Shown: positions 7,584 to 16,357 of the stretch, piece after piece
Layout of the letters: every line of letters begins with the position of its first letter
Numbering within the stretch: the first letter of the stretch is position 1
From: Clostridium polynesiense
GTDB taxonomy: Bacteria > Bacillota > Clostridia > Clostridiales > Clostridiaceae
Assembly (NCBI RefSeq): GCF_000820705.1
Contig: NZ_CCXI01000141.1
Coordinates: 1 to 64,000, forward strand
Direction: 5' to 3'
DNA length: 64,000 bases
Notes under the pieces: generated by a model
Told to the model about the DNA's origin: nothing
Databases searched by the model: none
What the model saw: the letters and a program-made list of their open reading frames with translations, nothing else
Made by a program: the position numbers and the translations under genes

Positions 7584-9485
7584 ATGTACGAAGAAATCAT
7601 TTATACCATTCCCAAATCATTGCACAATAAAGAAGATTTAACAAAGGTTTTATCAGCTCACCCTGAAATTAAATTTGTTTCATTAGTAGGTGTTGATCTT
7701 GCCGGAAACGATACTGATGAAAAAATCCCTATGAAATCTTTCTTAGATGATTTAGATACATTTCTTACCGGTCCCGCCATCCAGACAGACGGTTCCTCTG
7801 TTTCCCTTCCGGGAATAGCAAGTCTAAATAATGCAAAAATCGACATGGCTGCTGACGTTAACTGCAACTGGTTCGTAGATTATAATTATGATCATGTAGA
7901 TCCTGAAACCTCTAAGCCTGTTGGTACTCTAAGAATACCTTGCTTTCTTTATCATGAAAACAAAGCGGTAGACTCCAGGCATATATTGAGATCCTCAATA
8001 AGTACCTATAAAGATTCACTCCTTCAGCTTTTTAAAAGCTATCCTGAAGTATTATCTTCTTACGGTGTGTCCTTAGAGGATATAGAGGATATAGTGGCCA
8101 CTGCAGCTACGGAATTAGAATTTTGGGTAAAAACACCTAATGATAAGGCTGAAACAGAAGAGCTTTCTACCTCTCAAGTATTAAAAGAACAGTATTGGAC
8201 CCGAACAAAAGGCTCCGTAAGGACTGCTTTAGAGCAATGCATACTTTTAATGGACAAATACGGTTTTGAGCCTGAAATGGGTCATAAGGAAGTTGGCGGG
8301 GTTACTGCAAAATTAGATGAATCCGGAAGATATAATCACATCATGGAGCAGCTTGAAATAGATTGGAAATTCTCTGAAGCTACTCAAGCGGCAGATAATG
8401 AGCTTTTTGTAAGAACATTAGTTAAAGAAACTTTTAGGAGAAACGGTTTAGAGGTTACTTTTTTAGCAAAGCCTATAGATGGAGTTGCAGGAAACGGCGA
8501 ACATGTTCATCTTGGTATGGCATTGAAACTTAAAAGCGGAAAAATTGTTAATCTCTTTACCGCAGTAAAAGATCATTATCTTAGCATTATAGGCTACGGC
8601 TCAATAATGGGTCTTTTAAAGAACTATGAAGTTATAAATCCCTTTATCTCTGCAACTAATGATTCTCTAAGAAGATTAAAGCCTGGGTTTGAGGCTCCGG
8701 TGTGTATAGTTACCTCCTTAGGTCTTACCACCCATCTTCCTTCACGAAACAGGACGATTTTAGCTGGACTTATAAGAGATTTAAACAATCCTTTAGCTAC
8801 AAGATTTGAACTAAGGTCTCCAAATCCACACACAAACACCTATCTTGCCATGGCTGCATGCTACATAACCATGCTGGATGGCGTGTATTACGCTATTACA
8901 AACAATAAAACTGAAGATGAGCTATTAAATGAGTTATCTAAAAATCCTGGAGAGGAAGCTGGTTACCTTGAAACCTCAAGGTCTTACAGAACGGAATTAG
9001 ATGTATTCGAAGATTTCACTGAAGAAGAAAGAAATAATTTCTTTGGAAAAGCACCAGCTACAGTATATGAAAATCTCACTGCCTTCGATAGATATCCTGA
9101 CAAGCTTCAGGTGTTAAAAAGAGGCTCGGTGTTTACTGACAAAATTATAAATTCCTTTAGAACCACCGCTACAAACAGGTGGCTTACAGAGATTTCTAAC
9201 AGAATTTTAAATAATTACATTGATGAAATCAGATCCTATAAGGCTCTCCATTCACTGGATAAGGCTTTAGACTTGGATATCTCCAGTTGGATGGCAATAA
9301 ATGAACTTCGCCACTACATCATGAAGGATTCATACACTACTAAGAGCCTCTTCACAAAAATAAAGGAGGCTGCTGCTTCAGAAAACTACCACAAGGTTTC
9401 AGAGCTACAGCTGGAACTGGATGAAAAGATGACAATCCTCAGGAAGCTTTATGTATCCTACAAAAAGAATTTATTAGATATATAA
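7584..9485 (+). CDS. Glutamine synthetase, large (633-residue) form
   Basis: Glutamine synthetase catalytic blocks are visible: ATELEFWV (metal-binding Glu of the barrel), NGEHVHLGMAL (the GxxHxH ATP/metal block), RRLKPGFEAPV, and RFELRSPNPHTNTYLAMAA near the C-terminal part of the barrel. At 633 residues it is longer than classical GSI (about 440-470) and shorter than most GSIII (about 700). The last ~150 residues are helical. It makes glutamine from glutamate, ammonia and ATP in the cytoplasm. An AAGG site lies upstream of the ATG at 7584. It is transcribed alone, divergently from murI, and followed by a terminator. Confidence 0.85.
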   Translation: MYEEIIYTIPKSLHNKEDLTKVLSAHPEIKFVSLVGVDLAGNDTDEKIPMKSFLDDLDTFLTGPAIQTDGSSVSLPGIASLNNAKIDMAADVNCNWFVDYNYDHVDPETSKPVGTLRIPCFLYHENKAVDSRHILRSSISTYKDSLLQLFKSYPEVLSSYGVSLEDIEDIVATAATELEFWVKTPNDKAETEELSTSQVLKEQYWTRTKGSVRTALEQCILLMDKYGFEPEMGHKEVGGVTAKLDESGRYNHIMEQLEIDWKFSEATQAADNELFVRTLVKETFRRNGLEVTFLAKPIDGVAGNGEHVHLGMALKLKSGKIVNLFTAVKDHYLSIIGYGSIMGLLKNYEVINPFISATNDSLRRLKPGFEAPVCIVTSLGLTTHLPSRNRTILAGLIRDLNNPLATRFELRSPNPHTNTYLAMAACYITMLDGVYYAITNNKTEDELLNELSKNPGEEAGYLETSRSYRTELDVFEDFTEEERNNFFGKAPATVYENLTAFDRYPDKLQVLKRGSVFTDKIINSFRTTATNRWLTEISNRILNNYIDEIRSYKALHSLDKALDLDISSWMAINELRHYIMKDSYTTKSLFTKIKEAAASENYHKVSELQLELDEKMTILRKLYVSYKKNLLDI

Positions 9486-9553
9486 GTTTTGAAAAATTTA
9501 TTTTATTTAAATTTAAATCAGAAAATTCTCCGGAATTTCTATAATTAATTTAC

Positions 9554-9590
9554 AAAAAAGAAAACTCCTTGCAGTAGTTTTCTTTTTTTT
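9554..9590 (+). terminator. Intrinsic terminator after glutamine synthetase
   Basis: AGAAAACT, CCTTGCAGT, AGTTTTCT followed by a run of T. The stem is extended by A-T pairs on both sides, so it may also act in reverse. Confidence 0.85.
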
Positions 9591-9621
9591 GCAATGGTAA
9601 TTTAAAATTATATTCTCAAAG

Positions 9622-9649
9622 TTTGTCACTTGTCACGTGCCTGGCACCG
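9622..9649. repeat. Dispersed palindromic repeat, copy 3
   Basis: TTTGTCACTTGTCACGTGCC followed by TGGCACC. This is the CACGTGCC variant also seen in the pair at 43.3 kb. It lies 40 bases upstream of the zinc-ribbon gene. Confidence 0.85.
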
Positions 9650-9691
9650 TTTTTCATATACTGTAAGAAAGAGAAAATAGAGGTGTATATC

Positions 9692-10075
9692 ATGGATTTC
9701 AGGCGCTCTTTATCCTCCATAGGAAGAGCATTAAAAAATAGCGGCGAAAGAACTTGGAAAAAATCTACAGTTTTACTGGATGTTTCACGAATAAATATAT
9801 TGATAGCTTCTAAGGAAAAAGATATTGAAGATATATATATTATCATTGGAAAGAATATTTATGAGAAATATGGCAAAGATTTTAATAAGCACAAAGACTT
9901 AAGAGAATTAAATGATTTAAAAGAATTATTTACTGAGATAGCTATCATAGAAAAAGAAATTAAAAAACTTAAGAAAAAAATTTCCCATATTAAAGACCAG
10001 AGAATATGCCCTTATTGCGGCGAAATCACAGAAAATAAATCTAAATTCTGCTTAAAATGTGATAAGATGTTGTGA
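9692..10075 (+). CDS. Zinc-ribbon protein with a coiled-coil middle, function unknown
   Basis: 127 residues. The centre is Lys/Glu-rich and predicted coiled coil (about 60-100). The C-terminus carries two Cys pairs, CPYCGE and CLKCDK, 15 residues apart, typical of a zinc ribbon. There is no signal peptide or membrane segment. ATG at 9692 is chosen because GAGGTG lies just upstream; the longer open frame starts inside the dispersed repeat. I do not recognise the family. It precedes the HD-GYP gene by 73 bases in the same direction. Confidence 0.6.
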   Translation: MDFRRSLSSIGRALKNSGERTWKKSTVLLDVSRINILIASKEKDIEDIYIIIGKNIYEKYGKDFNKHKDLRELNDLKELFTEIAIIEKEIKKLKKKISHIKDQRICPYCGEITENKSKFCLKCDKML

Positions 10076-10148
10076 TTTTCTTCTATTTTATCGGATTTTT
10101 AGAGATTATTTTCACAAAAGATAGTATAATTTTTATGAGGTGTATTGT

Positions 10149-11267
10149 ATGAGACTAGTCCCCATAGAAAGTATCCGAGAAGGCAGTTATCTTGCACGCA
10201 GTATATTTGACGAAAATGGAAGAATACTTCTTAAAGAAGGAATCAAGCTCACTTCTGCCATATTAAATCGTCTTAAATGTATTCATATTTATTCTTTATA
10301 TATTAAAGATGAATATAGTGAAATAGAAATTGAAGATATAATCAGGCCGGAACTTAGGCAAAAATCTATCAAGACTATAAAAGAAACCTTTTCAAGCATT
10401 GAAAGACTTCAGGATAGGCTCCACAGTAATAGCATCCCTAAAAGCAAACAATTTTCCTTATTAAAACAAAGAGAAGAATATTTTTCTTCTATTTATAAAT
10501 TAGCTGAAGATCTCATCGAAAACGTTCTCTTAACTAAATCCATTATGGTTAATCTGGTAGATATTAAAAGCATGGATAGCTATACCTATCAGCATTGTGT
10601 AAATGTGGCGGTATTATCATTAGTTTTAGGCATAGGGCTCCAGCTTAATAAATATGAATTGAGAGATTTGTGCGTTGGTGCTCTCATACATGATATAGGT
10701 AAGGTCTTTGTATCCAAAGACATTATTTTGAAAGAAGGTCCCTTAACTAACGAGGAATATATAGAAGTAAAAAAACATCCCCTAAAGGGTTATGAATACT
10801 TAAGAAACATTTACAGCATAACAAGTGCGGCAAGAATGGTAGTGCTCCAGCATCATGAAAGACAGGACGGAAAAGGATACCCTGAAGGTATCAGAGGAGA
10901 TAAGATAAATAGACTGGCAAAAATCGTTGCTATCGCAGATGTATATGATGCCCTTACTTCTGATCGTCCTTATAGAAGAGCATTACTTCCCAATGAAGCC
11001 CTGGAATTTATAATGGCTAATTGTGATAGTATGTTTGATTATAATTATGTTTATGCCTTTTCAAAGATAATAATCCCCTATCCCAGAGGAACTATAGTTA
11101 AATTAAGCAACGGAGATATAGGGGTTGTGGAGGAGACTCCTTTGAATTATCCCTTGAGGCCGGATATTAAAATAATTAAAAGCTCAGATAAATCTAAGAT
11201 AGGTTCTCTTCTAAATCTGGTAAAAGAACTTTCAGTAGTTATTTCTGATATAGAGTATAATTTTTAG
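10149..11267 (+). CDS. HD-GYP domain cyclic-di-GMP phosphodiesterase
   Basis: 372 residues. The N-terminal ~130 residues are a poorly conserved DUF3391-like or sensory region with helices. The HD-GYP domain follows, with HDIGKVF (HD metal pair), HHERQDGKGYP (the HHE and GYP motifs) and ADVYDALTSDRPYRRA. HD-GYP proteins hydrolyse the signal c-di-GMP; in clostridia this affects motility, adhesion and development. No membrane helix is seen, so it is cytoplasmic. ATG at 10149 has GAGGTG six bases upstream. It has no output or receiver domain. Confidence 0.88.
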   Translation: MRLVPIESIREGSYLARSIFDENGRILLKEGIKLTSAILNRLKCIHIYSLYIKDEYSEIEIEDIIRPELRQKSIKTIKETFSSIERLQDRLHSNSIPKSKQFSLLKQREEYFSSIYKLAEDLIENVLLTKSIMVNLVDIKSMDSYTYQHCVNVAVLSLVLGIGLQLNKYELRDLCVGALIHDIGKVFVSKDIILKEGPLTNEEYIEVKKHPLKGYEYLRNIYSITSAARMVVLQHHERQDGKGYPEGIRGDKINRLAKIVAIADVYDALTSDRPYRRALLPNEALEFIMANCDSMFDYNYVYAFSKIIIPYPRGTIVKLSNGDIGVVEETPLNYPLRPDIKIIKSSDKSKIGSLLNLVKELSVVISDIEYNF

Positions 11268-11293
11268 GGTAGATATTAATATCTACCCTAAAA
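11262..11293. repeat. 32-base perfect palindrome over the HD-GYP stop codon
   Basis: TTTTAGGGTAGATATT and its exact complement AATATCTACCCTAAAA meet with no spacer. The TAG stop codon lies in the left arm. It can form a 14-bp RNA stem, but there is no U-tract after it, so it is not a standard terminator. Confidence 0.85.
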
Positions 11294-11406
11294 GATTACA
11301 GCTACTGCAAGTCTATGGGATGAACACACCCACATATATTAAATTTACCCTTAAATATTAAATTATTATATTTATAAATACTGTATTTACATAAACTGAT
11401 AGGATA

Positions 11407-11688
11407 TTATAAAGAATTAAGAGCAATGGAATTTCTGCTCAATATTTCATAGGAGTAAAATCTATTATTAGTAAACGGATTGGAGCGTATTATCTCTTCA
11501 GCTTCTGTTAAGTCTCTTGCCTGGAATATCATAGTCCCGCCATTCTTGTCCAGTCTTCCGGCACATGCTAGATATTTATTATAAATTGAATTTCTCATGT
11601 CATTAACTTTTTTGTCTTTAATTATGTCACTAGAAGTTCTGTCCATCTTATAATTAATCTTAACAAATATACCACCGGATTTTTTCAT
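11407..11688 (-). CDS. Small protein resembling the YciI-like fold, function unknown
   Basis: 93 residues. The stretch CAGRLDKNGGTMIFQARDLTEAEEIIRSNPF has the layout of YciI-like proteins: glycine turn, a beta-strand ending in an acidic residue, then an EAEE helix and an NPF/DPF end. The N-terminus is basic. No catalytic role is established for most members. GAGGAGG lies upstream of the ATG. It stands alone between convergent and divergent neighbours. Confidence 0.5.
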   Translation of the reverse strand: MKKSGGIFVKINYKMDRTSSDIIKDKKVNDMRNSIYNKYLACAGRLDKNGGTMIFQARDLTEAEEIIRSNPFTNNRFYSYEILSRNSIALNSL

Positions 11689-11902
11689 CTACGGTTCCTC
11701 CTCGTTATTTTAGAAGTTCACTATAATCTATTAATTATTACGAATTATTATTACAATTTTTAATATTTTCCCTGAACATCTGTTTGTTATATTTATATAA
11801 TACCGAACGTATGTTTTTTTGTCAACATTTTATTAATAAAAACTGTACTTATATATAGCTTTATTATTATAATATAATAAAGCAGGGAAAGGTGGTGAGA
11901 AT

Positions 11903-12853
11903 ATAAAAAGAAATATTTTATTGCTGGTATGTTTACTTATTGTTTTCACATTTTCAGGATGTTCCTTTAAAAAGTCTTACCATAGCGCTTATCAAACTGA
12001 AGATAAAACCGCTACGGTGAAGGAAAAAATTAAACAGGATATAGAAGTTGGAACCATTTTTAAAGATATTGTTTATAAAACCGTTGATGATTTGGAACTA
12101 AAATTGGATTTATATACCCCATTAAAAGTATTACATAATACTTCACCAGTGGTTATGTATGTTCATGGGGGTAATTGGTTTTCCGGGGATAAGTCATTGC
12201 CTCATAATTTAGAGCCTGTTATAAATCAGGTCAGGGAAAGCGGCTATACAGTTATAAGCATCGAATACAGACTGGTTAATGACGAAATAAAATACCCTGT
12301 TCCTGTTATGGACACGAAGGATGCACTTAGATGGGTTTATAAAAATTCAGATAAATATAACCTGGATACCGATAATATAGGAATTTTAGGAGTATCCTCA
12401 GGAGCTCATTTAGCTATGCTTTCCGCTTACAGCAAAAGCACTGATTTTATAGGCAGCAAAGAGCTTTCAAGCTATCCTTCTGATGTTAAATATGTGGTTG
12501 ACTTTTTCGGACCTACCAAATTTGATGCCGATACCCAGCAATATTCAAAAAGTTCTGTTGAGCATCTTATGGGACCCTTTGCTAAAGATACAGAGAAACT
12601 TAAAGAAGCAAGTCCTATAAATTATATAAATTCAGCTTCTCCCCCTACTCTCATAGTCCATGGAGCTAAAGATACCGTAGTTCCTATACAGCAGTCTCAG
12701 GATTTATATTCTAAAGCAAGCTCTTTAGGATCAAAAGTGGACATGATACTCGTGGATAACGGAGAACATAACTTATCCGGAGCAAGTGCTATGGATATTC
12801 TTAAGACCCTTAAGTCGGTTTTTGACTTTATAAGCACAAATACCGCTAAATAG
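11903..12853 (+). CDS. Alpha/beta-hydrolase lipoprotein (carboxylesterase type), with an apparent ATA start
   Basis: A lipoprotein signal ends in FTFSGCSF (lipobox Cys). The hydrolase domain has the oxyanion HGGNW, nucleophile elbow GVSSGAHL (Ser), acid in GAKDTVVP (Asp) and base in NGEHNL (His), as in the BD-FAE/HSL-type esterases. It should act at the outer membrane face of the cell. The codon in register with the GGTGG ribosome site is ATA (11903), giving a proper n-region MKRNILLLVC. The only canonical in-frame start is TTG at 11921, which leaves a signal with no positive charge. An ATG-to-ATA change or a read error is likely. Confidence 0.8.
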   Translation: MKRNILLLVCLLIVFTFSGCSFKKSYHSAYQTEDKTATVKEKIKQDIEVGTIFKDIVYKTVDDLELKLDLYTPLKVLHNTSPVVMYVHGGNWFSGDKSLPHNLEPVINQVRESGYTVISIEYRLVNDEIKYPVPVMDTKDALRWVYKNSDKYNLDTDNIGILGVSSGAHLAMLSAYSKSTDFIGSKELSSYPSDVKYVVDFFGPTKFDADTQQYSKSSVEHLMGPFAKDTEKLKEASPINYINSASPPTLIVHGAKDTVVPIQQSQDLYSKASSLGSKVDMILVDNGEHNLSGASAMDILKTLKSVFDFISTNTAK

Positions 12854-12883
12854 AATTTCACTGGCATTGTTATAAAAAAGGAT

Positions 12884-12920
12884 AAAAGCTCATCTCTCTT
12901 CATAGGAGATGAGCTTTTTT
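12884..12920 (+). terminator. Strong intrinsic terminator after the esterase
   Basis: AAAAGCTCATCTC, TCTTCATAG, GAGATGAGCTTTTTT: a 13-bp stem and six T. The A-rich left flank may let it also serve the gene on the other strand. Confidence 0.92.
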
Positions 12921-12970
12921 GCATCTAATTTATTTATGATGATTTAATGAATCAATTGTTATATTTAAAA

Positions 12971-13339
12971 TTAAAACTCTTTCTTATCCGCGTTTGTCAG
13001 GTATATAAAAGAATACACTGCTGTAATAATAAAAATTATAGAATTTATAAGGCTGTATCTTAGCAAAAAACCCTTATATGCAGCATTAATAAAACACAGC
13101 ACACCGGTAGGTCCGGCTATGCCATATATACCTGCAGTTTTATTATGATAGCACAGGAAGGAGCTTAACAGTACCATACTGCAGAATATACAGTACATCA
13201 CTGACTGTACTTCGGTATAATAAATATCTTTAAGGAATCCGGTTCTTATTAAACAGCTTAATATTATTAATATAGGAGTAATTAAATAAAGGTAAAGAAA
13301 TCTTCTTATAAAAGCTTTGGTGAAAGAGTTTTTTCTCAT
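12971..13339 (-). CDS. Small integral membrane protein, unknown
   Basis: 122 residues with four predicted membrane helices (about 14-30, 45-61, 68-86 and 95-113), a basic N-terminus (KNSFTKAFIRRF) and a charged C-terminus (NADKKEF). I do not recognise a family. It follows the MutS-like gene by 20 bases in the same direction, so the two are probably one transcript. This hints at a shared membrane location. Confidence 0.55.
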   Translation of the reverse strand: MRKNSFTKAFIRRFLYLYLITPILIILSCLIRTGFLKDIYYTEVQSVMYCIFCSMVLLSSFLCYHNKTAGIYGIAGPTGVLCFINAAYKGFLLRYSLINSIIFIITAVYSFIYLTNADKKEF

Positions 13340-13359
13340 AATAGCCCGCCTGACTATAG

Positions 13360-15006
13360 CTAATTAACAAGCCTCTTTTGGGAATTTTTAATTATCTCTT
13401 CTGGATAGCCAAGATATTTGAGAAGCTTAATAGCATTTCTTGTAGGAGATACCCCTTTCTTAAGCTTGTAATCGAAACTTATTCCCTCAGCATCATCCAC
13501 TTCCTCACTGAAATAGTAAGGAACATAGCAATCTGAGGTCAATTCTGTAAGCTCCAGATCATGGGTAGCTACTATAGCATATGCATTATGCTTCATAATA
13601 TAATTAAGTATCTCTGCTGAAGCTGCAATCCTTTCTGCAGGGTTTGTGCCTCTGAAAATCTCATCTATAATACATAGACATCTTATATTTCCCTTTACTT
13701 TATTTATTATTCTAAGTACAGCCTCTGCTTCACCTAAATAGTAGCTTTTCCCCTGAGAAATATCATCTCTAGGGCTTATAGAAGATACTATCTCCAAAAT
13801 ATCTGATTCATATTCCTCTGCTGTGACAAAATCTAAAGTTTGTGCCGTTATGGCATTAATTCCTATAGTTCTTAAAAATGTAGATTTCCCTGACATGTTT
13901 GATCCTGTAAGGATTATACCCTTGCTGTTTATTTCTATTGAGTTTGGTACCCCGCCTATAATTAGAGGATTAACCGCTTCCCTCAGCCTAAACCTGCCGT
14001 CTTTAGTAAACTGAGGAGCCGCATAATAATCTAAAGTATTTTTATAAACAGAGGTGGAAATTAAAGCATCTATTTCTCCTATGATATTGTAAATGCTTTT
14101 TAAATTCTTTTGAGATTTTTCTATTTTGTTCATTACTTTATAATAGCTTCTTACCTGAACAAGAAGCATAATATTAATATAATCTCCTATTACATCCAAA
14201 CCCTCTGTTCTTCCTATAGAAGATGAATTTTCTAATATAGTATCACAGGTCTTTTTGTTTCTAAGGAGCTCCTCTCTATATTCTTTTAGCTCCTCCATGT
14301 CAAATTTACAAAAGGAGGTGACAAAGGTGGCAATGGAAGATAAATAGTTTATAGAAAGCACTCTTTCGTTTATTTTCTTGTTTATCCTCTTGTGCACAGA
14401 CATGTTTATTATAAACATCAGCATAAAGGCAAATACAGCTTTATTTCCATATAAAAATATAAGTCCCCCGGAAAGCAATAGCAAAAAGGCAAGTATATCA
14501 AAAATAAACTTACTCATATATTTATGTTCACTTTCATAAATAAACTCCGCTATGTCTCCTTCATGCTGCCTCCCCAAAAGAGCTAAGGCTTTTCTTATCT
14601 TTTCCCTTGAATCCTCGTCCTTTTGAAAAAATTCTATTATCCTTCCTCTTTTACCAATTTCAACAGCGCTGGTCAAAGGCATTCTCAGCATTTCATAAAG
14701 CTTCTGCTCTCCAGGGGTTGTTAAGGTAAAGTCCACTTCCTTATAGAAACTGTCCATCTCCAAATCTCCCCAGGTCTGATCATCTATGACCACATTCTTG
14801 CCCTCATGGGTGTTTTTATCATAATTAAAAAGCTTGCTAATAGTTTTAAAGTTTCTCTTTCTGTTTTTCATTTCTTCTAAAGAAAGTTGAAGGCTGCTTA
14901 ATTTAGCTTTTCTATTTTGATAATTTATAATTACTATAACGGACATAACTGCTGCAAAAAATACCGCACCATAATGCCATCCCTCACTGAACAAATAGTT
15001 TCCCAC
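13360..15006 (-). CDS. Membrane-anchored MutS-like ATPase
   Basis: 548 residues. The N-terminus has a hydrophobic helix (about 10-28) and a pair of helices near 165-205. The C-terminal third is a MutS-type ATPase: GIILTGSNMSGKSTFLRTIG (Walker A), SYYLGEAEAVLRI (the STF-like signature region), LCIIDEIFRGTNPAER (Walker B) and ATHDLELT (His switch). The mismatch-recognition and connector domains of true MutS are absent. This is a widespread but poorly characterised MutS-related group; mismatch repair is not implied. The start is GTG at 15006 with GGGGAG six bases upstream. Confidence 0.8.
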   Translation of the reverse strand: MGNYLFSEGWHYGAVFFAAVMSVIVIINYQNRKAKLSSLQLSLEEMKNRKRNFKTISKLFNYDKNTHEGKNVVIDDQTWGDLEMDSFYKEVDFTLTTPGEQKLYEMLRMPLTSAVEIGKRGRIIEFFQKDEDSREKIRKALALLGRQHEGDIAEFIYESEHKYMSKFIFDILAFLLLLSGGLIFLYGNKAVFAFMLMFIINMSVHKRINKKINERVLSINYLSSIATFVTSFCKFDMEELKEYREELLRNKKTCDTILENSSSIGRTEGLDVIGDYINIMLLVQVRSYYKVMNKIEKSQKNLKSIYNIIGEIDALISTSVYKNTLDYYAAPQFTKDGRFRLREAVNPLIIGGVPNSIEINSKGIILTGSNMSGKSTFLRTIGINAITAQTLDFVTAEEYESDILEIVSSISPRDDISQGKSYYLGEAEAVLRIINKVKGNIRCLCIIDEIFRGTNPAERIAASAEILNYIMKHNAYAIVATHDLELTELTSDCYVPYYFSEEVDDAEGISFDYKLKKGVSPTRNAIKLLKYLGYPEEIIKNSQKRLVN

Positions 15007-15042
15007 ACCTATCTCCCCCTAAACATTTTACTTATCCCCAAG

Positions 15043-15070
15043 AATGTCACTTGTCAGGTGCCAGTCACTT
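15043..15070. repeat. Dispersed palindromic repeat, copy 4 (diverged)
   Basis: AATGTCACTTGTCAGGTGCC is intact, but the right half is changed to AGTCACTT. The left flank AAGA is shared with copy 7. Confidence 0.75.
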
Positions 15071-15140
15071 GGGAATAATTGTATATACATATATAATTAA
15101 AATTATACACTTTACTTTAAGGTTCATCAATATAACCAGA

Positions 15141-15187
15141 AAAATCCGGGAAGGTTTGGGTTTAAGCCCTATCCTTTCCGGATTTTT
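15141..15187 (-). terminator. Terminator after the short-chain dehydrogenase
   Basis: AAATCCGGGAAGG and CCTTTCCGGATTTTT enclose an inner GGG/CCC hairpin. Both strands end in five T. On the reverse strand it follows the dehydrogenase gene; a forward role is possible, but no forward gene precedes it. Confidence 0.75.
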
Positions 15188-15282
15188 AAGGTTTAAGTGG
15201 TTTGTTAATAAAGATTTATTCTTAAAGGTTTTTAAGGGTTATATATAGCTTAGTTCTCTAAAAAACCTATTTCTTAATAAAC

Positions 15283-16161
15283 TTATCCATTTACAATTTC
15301 TCCACCGTTTACGTGGATTACCTGACCTGATATATAAGAAGCAGCATCTGAAGCTAAGAATACATAAGCCTGTGCAACCTCAACAGGCTGTCCTGCTCTC
15401 TTCAAAGGTACATCCTTACCGAAGCTTGATACCTTTTCCTCGTCAAAGGATGCTGGTATAAGAGGTGTCCAAATTGGACCTGGAGCCACCCCGTTTACTC
15501 TTATTTTTTTGCTGGCCAGCTGTCCTGAAAGGGATCTTGTAAAGGCTAAAATTGCACCTTTTGTGGAGGAGTAATCCAAGAGAGCCGGGCTACCTCTGTA
15601 GGCCGTTACTGATGTAGTATTTATAATGCTGCTGCCCTCCTTAAGATGAGGCAATACAGCCTTTGTTATATAAAAAGTTCCGAAGACGTTAGTCTTGAAG
15701 GTTCTTTCCAACTGCTCTTTTGAAATATCAACTATACTCTGCTGCTCATGCTGTTCCGCAGCATTATTAACAAGTATATCGATATGTCCATATTCTTTCA
15801 CTACTTTATCCACTGCTTCTCTGCAGAAGTCTTCATCTCCTATATCACCTGATATCAGAAGGCATTTCTTACCTACTTCCTCTATATGCTTTTTAGTTTC
15901 CTCAGCATCGGATTTTTCATCTAGGTATAAAACGGCGATATCTGCTCCTTCATAAGCAAATGCTACTGCCACTGCTCTTCCTATTCCGCTGTCTGCTCCT
16001 GTAAGAAGTGCCACCTTTCCCTGAAGTCTCCCTGAGCTTTTATTATAATTTATATCTTCAAATATTGGTTCCGGATGCATTTTATTTTCTATCCCCGGCT
16101 GCTTTTCCTGTTTCTGAGGAGGCTGACTCGTAGGGAATTTTTGTGAAGTCTCCTTATTCAT
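15283..16161 (-). CDS. Short-chain dehydrogenase/reductase, YdaD/YghA type
   Basis: 292 residues. A ~40-residue Pro/Gln-rich N-terminal extension (SQPPQKQEKQPG) precedes a Rossmann domain with TGADSGIG (cofactor glycine motif), NNAAEQ, catalytic Ser in NTTSVTAYRG and the Tyr-x-x-x-Lys in YSSTK. The C-terminal VNGG motif is present. The extension and overall layout match Bacillus YdaD (general stress protein 39) and E. coli YghA. The substrate is unknown. ATG at 16161 has AAAGGAGAG six bases upstream; an ATG seven codons earlier overlaps that site. Confidence 0.88.
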   Translation of the reverse strand: MNKETSQKFPTSQPPQKQEKQPGIENKMHPEPIFEDINYNKSSGRLQGKVALLTGADSGIGRAVAVAFAYEGADIAVLYLDEKSDAEETKKHIEEVGKKCLLISGDIGDEDFCREAVDKVVKEYGHIDILVNNAAEQHEQQSIVDISKEQLERTFKTNVFGTFYITKAVLPHLKEGSSIINTTSVTAYRGSPALLDYSSTKGAILAFTRSLSGQLASKKIRVNGVAPGPIWTPLIPASFDEEKVSSFGKDVPLKRAGQPVEVAQAYVFLASDAASYISGQVIHVNGGEIVNG

Positions 16162-16357
16162 CGCTATCTCTCCTTTCTTCATAAAAACACTATATTTTAG
16201 TATTTTGTTTTCTGTAATGTAATATACAGCAATTAAGCTTACATATATTTTATATGAGTGTAATTAATATTCGATATACAATCTGTTTCCTTTCTGTATA
16301 GATTTCCTATACTTTTTATAAATTCTTAATAGAATATTTTTAAATGGAGAGAATGCT

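Noticed and set aside
11262-11293. Palindrome as an intrinsic terminator
   Set aside because: The T-run lies in the 5' arm and A residues follow the stem on both strands, so no U-tract would be made.
15051-15248. Forward 65-codon frame
   Set aside because: It begins inside a repeat copy and reads through the dehydrogenase terminator; no ribosome site.
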